From assembly GCF_006716465.1 (NCBI RefSeq), contig NZ_VFPB01000007.1:124001-188000 (forward strand): DNA of 64,000 bases, in the 5' to 3' direction. Within the stretch, counting starts at the first letter, position 1. Each line of letters opens with the position of its first letter. Below the pieces are notes generated by a model that ran no database searches, had not been told where the DNA came from, and worked only from the letters and a program-made list of their open reading frames with translations. The DNA comes from Pseudoxanthomonas sp. 3HH-4. GTDB taxonomy: Bacteria; Pseudomonadota; Gammaproteobacteria; Xanthomonadales; Xanthomonadaceae. The position numbers were made by a program, and so were the translations under genes. Positions 1 to 8,040 of this stretch are shown piece after piece.

Positions 1-231
1 CAGCTGGATTCCACCAGACACGGAAACACGAGCCCAAACAGGGCGGCGCGCATATTCACTTGATTCCCCCCTGGCCGAAGCAGGGCTAACACACCTTCCA
101 GCCGCCCAACGGGTCGCCGCCCAGTCTCGCATTCCGATGCTCGCGCACTAGGCGGCTCGGCCCGACCACACACTTCCAGTGAACGCGTCTTGTAATTGAT
201 AATCACCATGCCCCCGAATCGACCCACCTGC

Positions 232-453
232 TCATTCAGGAAGCGCGATGTCACCGCGGCCGGTTGCCAGCCATTCGACCGAGACGTCTGTTGTGCTCGC
301 AACCTCAACCAAGTTGCTTACACTGGGTTTGGGACTCTCACTGACCTCCCAGTTAGCAACCGCACCGCGCGGCACACCGACCCGGCCCGCCAACTGGCTT
401 TGTGTCATCACCGCACGCTGACGCGCCACGTGTACACGCGTTGCCATGTCCAT
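232..453 (-). CDS. small XRE-family helix-turn-helix regulator
   Basis: A 73-residue protein that is almost entirely one HTH_3/XRE domain. The recognition unit is visible as MTQSQLAGRVGVPRGAVANWE at about residues 16-36, followed by the conserved second half with NLVEVASTTDVSVEWLATG. Such single-domain proteins bind operator DNA as dimers and often control themselves or a neighbouring toxin or phage gene; no partner is obvious here. The start at 453 was chosen because it aligns with the start of the paralogue at 979-1221; an upstream in-frame start at 522 would add 23 unlike residues. A polypurine leader shared with the paralogue lies about 55 bp upstream. The target genes are unknown. Confidence 0.75.
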   Translation of the reverse strand: MDMATRVHVARQRAVMTQSQLAGRVGVPRGAVANWEVSESPKPSVSNLVEVASTTDVSVEWLATGRGDIALPE

Positions 454-489
454 TTTTCTGCCAGCTCCGCCAACTTCTCTTACGAGTTC

Positions 490-520
490 AACGCAATCCC
501 ACCCCTGCCTCCCTACCTCC
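490..520 (-). promoter_or_regulatory. shared leader motif of XRE gene, copy 1
   Basis: On the plus strand this stretch has AACGCA followed by CCTCCCTACCTCC at 508-520. The same 13 bases occur at 1272-1284, the same distance (51-55 bp) upstream of the second XRE gene. A conserved regulatory or promoter element is inferred; its function is not known. Confidence 0.4.
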
Positions 521-708
521 ACTCACGACCGGCATGGATGAATCATTCATGGAGCGGTTGTTGGCTTCGGTGCAGGCGAAGGCCCCTGAAAACGAATCAA
601 GGGTTAGGAGTACAACGCCGATTACATCCACCCGACGTCCATGACTGGACCGGTCCGCCTTTCGTAGATCGCCAGGAGCCATGATTCATCACGGACAAGG
701 GTGACGCG

Positions 709-939
709 ATGGAGATTTCTCAGCTCAGCGGGTGGCCGAGGGTCGCGTCACCGCAAGAGATCTGTCGCGAACCGCGCCGATGCGTGGAAGCGAAGACGCC
801 CCCCAGCTATCGAGAGATCATGTTGGGCCTCCGCGAATCCGGCAGGCGTCGCAGCCGCGACCAAGTGCGATGGCTGATGAAGATGGCGTATCTGCCAGCG
901 CAGATCGGCTACGCTGGCAAGTCACCGCCATCGCGGTGA
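709..939 (+). CDS. possible small hypothetical protein
   Basis: A 76-codon open frame lies between the two XRE genes on the opposite strand. An AAGGG sequence stands about 8 nt before the ATG. The product is basic and arginine-rich (a GLRESGRRRSRDQVRW stretch near residues 40-55) and matches no family I recognise. No neighbour lends it support. It could equally be a chance frame in a GC-rich spacer or a decayed gene. Confidence 0.25.
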   Translation: MEISQLSGWPRVASPQEICREPRRCVEAKTPPSYREIMLGLRESGRRRSRDQVRWLMKMAYLPAQIGYAGKSPPSR

Positions 940-978
940 CAGTGGAATTTTTCTAACGTCCCGTCCAATGACTGGGGA

Positions 979-1221
979 TCAATGAGCTTTCACACCTTCA
1001 ATCAAGTAGGCGATGTTTCCATGACCGGTAGCTATCCGCTCAAACGAGACACCCGTTTCGATCGCGATTGAAATCAGATTGATGATGTTCGGTTTTTGGC
1101 GCATCCTGATTTCCCAGTTCGCAACAACGCTGCGTGTCACCCCGATCCAGTCCGCCAACTGACTTTGCGTCATTTCCGCCCGTAGGCGCGCCATGCGGAT
1201 GCGCGCCGCTATGTCCTCCAT
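979..1221 (-). CDS. small XRE-family helix-turn-helix regulator, paralogue
   Basis: An 80-residue single-domain DNA-binding protein. Its HTH region (MTQSQLADWIGVTRSVVANWE, residues 17-37) is closely similar to that of the protein at 232-453, and the C-terminal half (SFERIATGHGNIA) also matches SVEWLATGRGDIA of that protein. The two are therefore tandem duplicates on the same strand, with about 525 bp between them. The ATG at 1221 opens directly into helix 1. The leader sequence 51 bp upstream is shared with the first copy. Role unknown; regulation of adjacent genes or of a lost prophage-like cassette is a guess. Confidence 0.78.
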   Translation of the reverse strand: MEDIAARIRMARLRAEMTQSQLADWIGVTRSVVANWEIRMRQKPNIINLISIAIETGVSFERIATGHGNIAYLIEGVKAH

Positions 1222-1252
1222 CGTCTCTGCCCCGGATCAACGCTCCCTCCAT

Positions 1253-1284
1253 AAACGCAGAATCAGCCCCCCCTCCCTACCTCC
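1253..1284 (-). promoter_or_regulatory. shared leader motif of XRE gene, copy 2
   Basis: AAACGCAGAA followed by CCTCCCTACCTCC (plus-strand reading), upstream of the XRE gene that starts at 1221. It matches copy 1 (490-520) and the orphan copy 3 (1509-1537). Confidence 0.4.
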
Positions 1285-1508
1285 GTAGGTGACGACGGGC
1301 AGTGTCCTGTGCGGACATCGTTCTCTCGGCACATTCAAGGGCATGCATCATTCAGCCAGGTGCTTGGGGCTCCCGCAACCACCCAATAGCGCGCGCTCAG
1401 CAGCTGTCAAAGATCGCCTCGGCCATCACGATGTGTGATTGATACCCACAATTCTGCCCAAACACCTTCACCGTCTGCTGGAGGCAGACTACCTCCCCTT
1501 CCCCTTGG

Positions 1509-1537
1509 AAACGCAGAACAGCCCTCACCTCCCTACC
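1509..1537 (-). repeat. orphan third copy of the XRE leader motif
   Basis: AAACGCAGAACAG followed by CCTCCCTACC matches copy 2 closely, but no XRE reading frame follows on the minus strand. It may be what is left of a third tandem copy. The rest of the 590-bp gap 1222-1812 shows no convincing gene. Confidence 0.35.
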
Positions 1538-1812
1538 GTCCATCCAGCCAACACAGCAGAAGGAACGGATTTCCGGAGACGGGTGAATACGGGGGTGCTG
1601 CTATCCGGCAAGCCATCACCAACAGCCGGATTCACTTGAAAAGCCGCATTTGGACGCGCTATGGCTGCCGCTTTCACCCATCACCGCCGGATGATCGCCG
1701 CCCCCGCCAAGCTCGAATCCGCAGCGGCTGCCAGCCCCTGCGGCTAGTGAAATTGCTTTGGGGGCTGGTTAAAATCAGTCACAAAGGCGACTTCCTTCTG
1801 CGAGCGGGGCAA

Positions 1813-2373
1813 ATGAGTGCCACTTTGGACGCGAGGATCAGCCACCAGCTCTTCGAGCGATTTCTGGGCGAGCAACGCTCGTTGCTGATCAGTTTTTTGC
1901 GCGGCCGCGGGATTTCGCTTGACGATGCCCAGGACATTGCGCAGGAAAGCCTCTACAAGCTGACACGCTATCGCGATTTGCCGATCGAAGCCCTGAAGCC
2001 GCTGCTGTACCGGATTGCACTCAACGCGCTCCACGATTCCCGGCGGCGGCAATCCGGTTTTTGTCAGACATCCCTGTCCGATATGGGTCTCCAGGCGCAT
2101 GACATCCAGGACGAGATGCCGCGGCCAGAACAATGGGCGGAAAGCCGGGAAGAACTTGCGCGTGTCCGAGCCGCCATAGACCTCCTTCCGGAACGCTGCA
2201 GGGAGATCTACCTACTCAACCGTATCGAAGGGATGAGTTACAGCCAAATCTCCAGGCATTGCGGCATCTCCGTCAAGGCGGTCGAGAAGCACATCGGGAG
2301 GGCACTTTCCTCACTAAGGAAGCTGCTCTCCAATCAAACACGCCCCCTGGGCGTACCCGGGCAGCTCCCATGA
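1813..2373 (+). CDS. ECF sigma factor, FecI-like
   Basis: A 186-residue extracytoplasmic-function sigma factor. Region 2 is visible at about residues 25-65 (LLISFLRGRGISLDDAQDIAQE, then the core contact segment). Region 4 lies at about 125-172, with LPERCREIYLLNRIEGMSYSQI and the HTH GISVKAVEKHIGRAL. The ATG at 1813 was chosen because upstream in-frame sequence is not sigma-like and 186 residues is a normal length. Its stop codon overlaps the start of the FecR gene (ATGA at 2370-2373), so the two are translationally coupled. By family precedent it directs RNA polymerase to the adjacent TonB receptor gene after a signal from the outer membrane. The ligand cannot be read from the sequence; FecI paralogues serve siderophores, haem and sugars. 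Confidence 0.88.
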   Translation: MSATLDARISHQLFERFLGEQRSLLISFLRGRGISLDDAQDIAQESLYKLTRYRDLPIEALKPLLYRIALNALHDSRRRQSGFCQTSLSDMGLQAHDIQDEMPRPEQWAESREELARVRAAIDLLPERCREIYLLNRIEGMSYSQISRHCGISVKAVEKHIGRALSSLRKLLSNQTRPLGVPGQLP

Positions 2374-3365
2374 ACACCGCGACACCTTCTCTCCAGAACT
2401 TTCCCGATTCGGCTGAAGGTTGGCTGGCACGCTTGCTATCACCCGATTGCGACGCGTCTGACCACGCCGCCTTCGAGGACTGGCTGGCCGCGTCTTCCCA
2501 GAATGCGCTCGACTACGCCGAGGTTGAACGCATTCACCAGTTGGCCGGCGCACTAGGGGTAGATTCGGCGCTGCGTAGTGCGGAACCTCGCCCGACCGCC
2601 CGCATGCCGACTACGCGACGCAAGCGCACCTGGCATCGTCCCCTGGCCTGGGCCGCCGCCCTGGTGTTGGCCGTGGGCGGCGGGCTCTGGCTTATTGCTG
2701 ATTTCCGGCACGTCCCGCTCACCCCGTATGCGACCGAAATAGGGAAACAGCGCCATGTCGATCTGCCGGACGGGTCCGCGTTGGTTCTGGATACCAACAC
2801 GCTAGTTCAGGTGGCTTACGAACCTTCGCAGCGCCGCATCATTCTATTAAGGGGTCGTGTGCAAGCCAGCGTCGCGCACGACGGTAATCGGCCGTTCGTG
2901 GTGACCTCGGGGATCGGTAGCATTCGTGCGCTGGGCACCGTTTTCCAAGTGGAACGACAGGATGGGAGTACTGTCGTTGCCCTGCTGGAAGGGCGTGTCA
3001 TCGTGAATACGAAAGGCAATCACCCCCGTCATGCCATTGAGCTGCATCCATTGCAACAACTGGCCTATGACGTAGATGGCAAGCTCGGATCCCCCAAAAG
3101 CATTGAACGCAATGTCGCGGAGAGCTGGACGCAGGGGCGGCTGGTGTTCAAAGAAGAACGCCTTGCGGATTTGATAGCCGAGTTCAATCGATACTCCAAT
3201 AGCCAATTGGTTCTATCCCAGAGCGAGCTGGGAGAGATCCGGGTCAGCGGCGTATTCAATGCAGGCGACCAGTCGGCGCTGCTGGCCACCTTACGCCAGG
3301 GTTGGGGTCTAGAGGCGAAATCCGTCGACGGAAATCAAATCGAGTTGTCCGCATCTAAACAATAG
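2370..3365 (+). CDS. FecR-family anti-sigma factor / signal transducer
   Basis: A 331-residue single-pass inner-membrane protein. The N-terminal cytoplasmic domain (DUF4880-type: EGWLARLLSPDCDASDHAAFEDWLA) would bind the ECF sigma factor. A basic stretch precedes one transmembrane helix at about residues 90-112 (RPLAWAAALVLAVGGGLWL). A periplasmic FecR domain follows (TEIGKQRHVDLPDGSALVLDTNT, then ILLRGRVQASV and the C-terminal STN-contacting part). It relays the state of the receptor at 3388-6267 to the sigma factor at 1813-2373. The start overlaps the sigma stop by 4 nt, and the receptor begins 22 nt downstream, so the three form one transcription unit. Confidence 0.9.
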   Translation: MNTATPSLQNFPDSAEGWLARLLSPDCDASDHAAFEDWLAASSQNALDYAEVERIHQLAGALGVDSALRSAEPRPTARMPTTRRKRTWHRPLAWAAALVLAVGGGLWLIADFRHVPLTPYATEIGKQRHVDLPDGSALVLDTNTLVQVAYEPSQRRIILLRGRVQASVAHDGNRPFVVTSGIGSIRALGTVFQVERQDGSTVVALLEGRVIVNTKGNHPRHAIELHPLQQLAYDVDGKLGSPKSIERNVAESWTQGRLVFKEERLADLIAEFNRYSNSQLVLSQSELGEIRVSGVFNAGDQSALLATLRQGWGLEAKSVDGNQIELSASKQ

Positions 3366-3387
3366 GTGCTGGGGAGCACTGTCGACT

Positions 3388-6267
3388 ATGCCGATCAGGC
3401 CCTGCGGCAAGCGCCGCGTCACGACTGTGTATCGTGAGTTCCTCAAATTCAGCCTGGCGCGCCTGTTCGTTCTGACGTTCCTGGCTATTACCATTCAAAG
3501 CGCCATCGCGGGACCGGTCAATTCTCCCGCGTCATCCCGCTATGAGATCGGTGCGGGCACGCTGGACGAAGCCCTGCAGACTTTTGCCAATCAATCGAGT
3601 ATCCAGTTGCTTTACTCGCCCATGCTTGTACGCGGCAAGTACAGCGCCGGCTTGCGGGGTAATCACACCTTGGTCGTCGGGCTCGCCCGACTGCTTTCGG
3701 AGCACGGCCTGGCGGCGGTCGCGGTGAACGCTAACACCTACCTTCTGCGAAGCGCGAAGAATCAAGTTCGTGAAGCCAGCGCTCTTGTTGGGCAGACGGA
3801 AGCGACTGTTGAAGCCAGCGTGACCGAGCTCGCCACGGTCGACGTCACCGGTACGCGCATTCCGCAACCCTCCCTGGAATTGTCCGTCCCTGTGACCTTG
3901 ATAACGGCGGACGAAATTGAGCGTAGTGGGCAGCAAACGCTCTACGCTCTATTGAGCGAGCGCCCCGGCCTCGTGAGCCATCACCCCATCACCGTGGCCA
4001 GCGAAGGAAGGTACTATCCAACGGTAGTTGCATCTGGCGCCAGTCTTTATTCTCTCGGGCCGAGGGCAACGCTTTATTTGCTGAACGGCAAGCGCATGTC
4101 CTCATTCGGACTCGCATCCAGCGATCTCGGCGGACTCGTCGATCTGAATAGTATTCCTTTGAGTTTCATTGATCGCATTGAAATTCTGCGCGGCGGTGCC
4201 TCTGCGATTTATGGGGCAGACGCAATGGCCGGCACCATCAATATCATCCTGAAGAAGGACTATGAGGGGGGAGAAATTTCATCACGCCTTGGCGTCTCCC
4301 AGCGGGCAGATGCCCAAGCCCGCCAAACCTCCGTGATCTTCGGAACGCGGACACGATCAGGTGGAAATCTGTTGCTCGCGGCGAACTTGCTTTCGCAAGG
4401 CGAGCTCGAAGGCGGTCGCCGCAGATGGCACACCAACGATCGCTCCCGATTCGGATTGCCGGACGACCGCGTATTTATTGGGTTCGCGACCCCAATGGGC
4501 GTTCCCCTACTTCCACTTCCGCAATGCCAAGCGACAGGGAACGACCCAGACTCTCCTCATTGTCGCTTGGACTCCGCAAGATATCGAACCCTGCAGCCCG
4601 GAGTGCACAACAAGTCCCTGTATGTCCGGTGGGACCAGGAGCTGGGCAGTTCACTATCACTGTATTTTTCTGGCCTGCGCACTCAGAGCGAACAGACACT
4701 TCAGTACTCGCCTATTTTCGGCGTTTTCAGCATACAGCCGTCCCATCCGGACTACGCAACTTCTCCCATCCCAAACTCGGATATCTACTACGCCTTCTAT
4801 GAATTTGGGATTCCTCGAAACCACACCACCAGCATCACCAATGATCTGTCGATTGGCCTAGAGGGTTTTGCTCACGGATGGAACTGGAACGTCGCACTAT
4901 CCCACAGCGAGAGCCGGGTTCACAGCACCATCAACAATGTTTTCCTGCGGGATAAGGTCGACGAGAACATCAATCGTGTCCGCATCGATGGGTCGGACAA
5001 TACGGAGGTCATGAGCGCAATGCGCGGGTCTCTCCATCCCGCCGGATACTATTCAGTCGACACGCTTGAAACCACATCGAATCGCTCGCTGTTTGACGCC
5101 TTTGGCACGACCGCACAGGTGGTAGTTGGAATTACGCATCACTCCGTCCGACGGCGGAGCATTCCAGATCCACTGCAAGTCAACGGCGGTCTTGCTCTCG
5201 GTTCGCATGGCATTGAGCCGTACAATCTTCATGCTCGCGATTCCGCTGTCTTCACCGAACTCAACTTGCCACTGCACCAGACGCTACAGGCTGACTTTGC
5301 CGTTCGTCTCGACCATCATCGCGGTTTCCGGTCCAACACGTCTCCACGACTCGGCTTCAAGTGGACCCCGAGCCGGTCGTTTCTAGCGCGCGCCAGTCTC
5401 GGCAAAGGCTATCGAGCGCCCGGTCTGAACGACGTGCGTGTGCCGTTTGACGAAGTTACCGACATCACGACCATGCGCGCCACGCCACAGCTATTGCCCT
5501 GCATCCGGGTTGGCTCGGATCGATGTCGGGTGGAGTATGGCGTGGGCGACAACCCTCATCTGCGCGCGGAGTTTTCACGCAGCCTGACCCTCGGCGTGGC
5601 GTGGGCCCCGACACATGCCTTCAGTGCTAGTTTAGATCGCTACCAAATTTCGCGCACCGACGAGTTCGGCATTGCGGATGCTTTCCGCTACCCCTCCCTT
5701 TTCCCGGAAGGCCTGATCCGCGACGCCAATGGCGTGCTTTATCGCGCCAATCGGTACTTGGCCAACATCGGAAAGTCCGAAACCCGAGGATGGGAGCTCG
5801 AATCAAACTATCTGCTTCGGCACGATGAGTTGGGAGAGCTAAGCTTCCACTTGGCGGCACACTATCTCAGTCGACATGCCACTTCGAGCATTATCCAACC
5901 CAACGCCGTCGATCACGCCGGCCATGACACACCCAAGCTGACCTTATTGGGCAACGTGCAATGGCGATATGGCCACTGGACTACGGCGTTGACCATGCGC
6001 CATTTTGGCTCTTTGCACGCCTATCCCGCCGGAAAGGCATGCCCCAAGGAAAATCGTGATTCTGACAAATGCGCGAATCCGGCAGCGACACTCTGGGGCC
6101 TCAATACCCGCTACACAGGCCCGGGAGGCTGGTCATACTCACTTGGCGTCAGCAATCTGCTTGATAGACGTCCCGTGGATTATCGTTTCTACACCGGCGG
6201 CTACAACATTGCGGTCGACGACGTTTACGGGCGCTACTTCACCTTGGCCGCGACATATCGATTCTGA
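3388..6267 (+). CDS. TonB-dependent transducer with STN domain
   Basis: A 959-residue outer-membrane receptor. A signal peptide (hydrophobic core FVLTFLAITIQSAIAG) is followed by a secretin/TonB short N-terminal (STN) domain at about residues 52-122 (YEIGAGTLDEALQTFANQSS). Next comes a plug with VTGTRIPQ and the motif IEILRGGASAIYGADAMAGTI near 265-290, and then a long beta-barrel ending in phenylalanine (LAATYRF). The STN domain marks it as a signalling receptor working with the FecR protein just upstream. The ligand is unknown; FecIR partners favour an iron complex, but carbohydrate transducers of this design also exist. An ATG at 3388 with GGGGAG 11 nt upstream was used; a GTG at 3418 is an alternative. 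An IS30 remnant begins about 20 bp after the stop. Confidence 0.9.
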   Translation: MPIRPCGKRRVTTVYREFLKFSLARLFVLTFLAITIQSAIAGPVNSPASSRYEIGAGTLDEALQTFANQSSIQLLYSPMLVRGKYSAGLRGNHTLVVGLARLLSEHGLAAVAVNANTYLLRSAKNQVREASALVGQTEATVEASVTELATVDVTGTRIPQPSLELSVPVTLITADEIERSGQQTLYALLSERPGLVSHHPITVASEGRYYPTVVASGASLYSLGPRATLYLLNGKRMSSFGLASSDLGGLVDLNSIPLSFIDRIEILRGGASAIYGADAMAGTINIILKKDYEGGEISSRLGVSQRADAQARQTSVIFGTRTRSGGNLLLAANLLSQGELEGGRRRWHTNDRSRFGLPDDRVFIGFATPMGVPLLPLPQCQATGNDPDSPHCRLDSARYRTLQPGVHNKSLYVRWDQELGSSLSLYFSGLRTQSEQTLQYSPIFGVFSIQPSHPDYATSPIPNSDIYYAFYEFGIPRNHTTSITNDLSIGLEGFAHGWNWNVALSHSESRVHSTINNVFLRDKVDENINRVRIDGSDNTEVMSAMRGSLHPAGYYSVDTLETTSNRSLFDAFGTTAQVVVGITHHSVRRRSIPDPLQVNGGLALGSHGIEPYNLHARDSAVFTELNLPLHQTLQADFAVRLDHHRGFRSNTSPRLGFKWTPSRSFLARASLGKGYRAPGLNDVRVPFDEVTDITTMRATPQLLPCIRVGSDRCRVEYGVGDNPHLRAEFSRSLTLGVAWAPTHAFSASLDRYQISRTDEFGIADAFRYPSLFPEGLIRDANGVLYRANRYLANIGKSETRGWELESNYLLRHDELGELSFHLAAHYLSRHATSSIIQPNAVDHAGHDTPKLTLLGNVQWRYGHWTTALTMRHFGSLHAYPAGKACPKENRDSDKCANPAATLWGLNTRYTGPGGWSYSLGVSNLLDRRPVDYRFYTGGYNIAVDDVYGRYFTLAATYRF

Positions 6268-6289
6268 TATTGGTCTTTCCGAACCGTGA

Positions 6290-6641
6290 TCAACGCTGAT
6301 CAAGAACGCACACCGCCTGCCAAAGCACTTGTACCGATCACTGACTTGGGATCAAGGCAAGGAGAAGGAGATAGCGGGGCACCGCTTCACCTTGTCCACG
6401 AACATCCAGGTCTACTTTTGCGATTCGCATCATCTTTGGCAACGCGGCACCAAGGAGAACACCAACGGCCTATTTCAGCAGTACTTCCCCAAGGGCATCA
6501 GTCTTGCCGATGTCTCGCAGGCCGAGCTGGATGCGTGGAACGCCAGCTCAACGAACGGCCACGCAAGATGCTCGGCTACGAAACACCGGCAGAGCGATAT
6601 TGACAAACTGTTGCGTCGATCGGTTGAATCCAAAGTCGGCG
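6290..6641 (+). pseudogene. IS30-family transposase C-terminal remnant, frameshifted
   Basis: The reading frame through LPKHLYRSLTWDQGKE, the phrase TNIQVYFCD and ENTNGLFQQYFPKGISL is the C-terminal catalytic part of an IS30-family transposase. The homology starts inside the domain, so the N-terminal two-thirds are missing. Near 6535 the frame is broken: the expected end RQLNERPRKMLGYETPAERY continues in the next frame and stops at about 6603. The bases after the stop (ACTGTTGCGTCGATCGGTTG) resemble the terminal inverted repeat of these elements and recur near 16650 in inverted orientation. The element is dead. Confidence 0.85.
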
Positions 6642-6678
6642 GCAGATACGAGCTTCCTGGCGCATCCTCCGATTGCCC

Positions 6679-8040
6679 TCAGTTCGCCGCTATCAAGCCT
6701 TTGGCGTAAATCTGAATCTGTCCGCGAATGTTTGCCCACAACGATCGCTGCCATGCGAAGGCGAGCAGCATCGCGAGCATGAAGCCGACAGCCAGCGTGG
6801 GCAGCGCGAAGACGAACATGCCGAACGCCAGATCTACCGCTGTACCCGCGGCCGCCACCGCAAGACCCCAGAATGCCGCCCGAAGCAGGGAGAACCGCGA
6901 GGCGATGCCTCTTGCCCGCAGGGTGTCGACGGCCACATCGCGCGTGTCCATATTCACCACCGCGACCGCCACGCCCAAGCGCGAACGCGTGTCGCCGCCA
7001 TAGACGATGGCAACACGGTTGCCGGATCTGACGGCGAGCGGGAGATCGACAAAGCTCTCCTGCAGTTCCCTGCCGTCGTCGGTCCTGACAAACAGGGTCA
7101 GATGATCCGTGGTGCTTACCGTCGTGGTCGTCGAGGGCGTCCGCGATTGGTAGCTGTCGGGATGGACATAGACGTTGTCGGTCGTCGTGGTGACGTGCGT
7201 CCTGGTGTGGCGCTGGACGTCCATCAGCCGACCGGATGTCGCGAACAAATGCAGGTCATCTATCGAGGTGATCCTGGTCAACGTAGTGGCATTGCGTCGC
7301 CGGTAGCTTCGGGCGCGCCAGATCAGGAGCGCGAGAATCGTCAGGGGAACCAGCAACAGGACCAGGAGGCCCCCGGCGACGAGGCGACGCGCCATGGCCT
7401 CCTTCTGCGCCAGTGCGCGGCTCGCATCGGCCGCGCGCTGTCGAGCCTCCTGCTCCTGTAAGGCCCTGGTTCTGGCGTCAGCCAAGCTTTTGGCAAGCGA
7501 ATGCGCGACGAAGTCATCCTGGTATTTCGCTGGAAAATAGCGCTCGGCGACCTGACTGACCTCGGCGAAATCGTGTTGCTGCCTGTTCTCGGCTTCCATG
7601 AAATTCACCCGGGCACAGATGCGCTTGGCGACCTGCTCGTCGATCGTGCGGCCGACGCACTCGGGTTGCGCCGCGGGCCAGTGGCCGCCGCGGACGGCGG
7701 CGTAAGCCTGCAGATATCCGTCACGCAACTGCCTGGCGCGGGCGGGTGCGCGATGCTCGAAGCTTTTCGGACCGTACTTGCCACCCCAGGAGGCTTCCAG
7801 CACGCCGGCCAGCAGCAGGTAACGGCCGGCGGTGCGTCCATCGATCTCTCCCGGCGGGCTGCCGTGGTAAGCCGCTTCCACGTCCACCCGCACCTGCCCT
7901 GCCGCGGGGTAGTAACGCAGACTGGCCTGGTCGGGCCCGGCGGCCCACGCCTGGCCGACGGCCAGAAAAAGCAGAAGGGAAAGGACGACCGGCATGCGCG
8001 AGGACACGCCGCACGCCACAGACGCTTTCATCCCGGTCAC
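6679..8040 (-). CDS. unrecognised secreted/membrane protein, paralogue of 15685-16545
   Basis: 453 residues. An N-terminal signal peptide (VVLSLLLFLAVGQAWAA) is followed by an extracytoplasmic domain of about 180 residues, with paired motifs YYPAAGQVRVDV and YFPAKYQDDFV. A coiled, Ala/Arg-rich stretch precedes a transmembrane helix (residues about 220-243, LVAGGLLVLLLVPLTILALL). A Thr-rich soluble segment (HVTTTTDNVYV) and two further hydrophobic helices near the C-terminus complete it. The first half is clearly related to the protein at 15685-16545. The start is GTG overlapping the upstream stop as GTGA (8037-8040); ATG at 8031 is an alternative. It is the last gene of the minus-strand run that begins at 12580. 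Function unknown. Confidence 0.7.
   Translation of the reverse strand: MTGMKASVACGVSSRMPVVLSLLLFLAVGQAWAAGPDQASLRYYPAAGQVRVDVEAAYHGSPPGEIDGRTAGRYLLLAGVLEASWGGKYGPKSFEHRAPARARQLRDGYLQAYAAVRGGHWPAAQPECVGRTIDEQVAKRICARVNFMEAENRQQHDFAEVSQVAERYFPAKYQDDFVAHSLAKSLADARTRALQEQEARQRAADASRALAQKEAMARRLVAGGLLVLLLVPLTILALLIWRARSYRRRNATTLTRITSIDDLHLFATSGRLMDVQRHTRTHVTTTTDNVYVHPDSYQSRTPSTTTTVSTTDHLTLFVRTDDGRELQESFVDLPLAVRSGNRVAIVYGGDTRSRLGVAVAVVNMDTRDVAVDTLRARGIASRFSLLRAAFWGLAVAAAGTAVDLAFGMFVFALPTLAVGFMLAMLLAFAWQRSLWANIRGQIQIYAKGLIAAN

Noticed and set aside
1435-1812. N-terminal extension of the sigma factor frame
   Set aside because: The 126 extra residues have no sigma-factor features; the normal-length protein begins at 1813.
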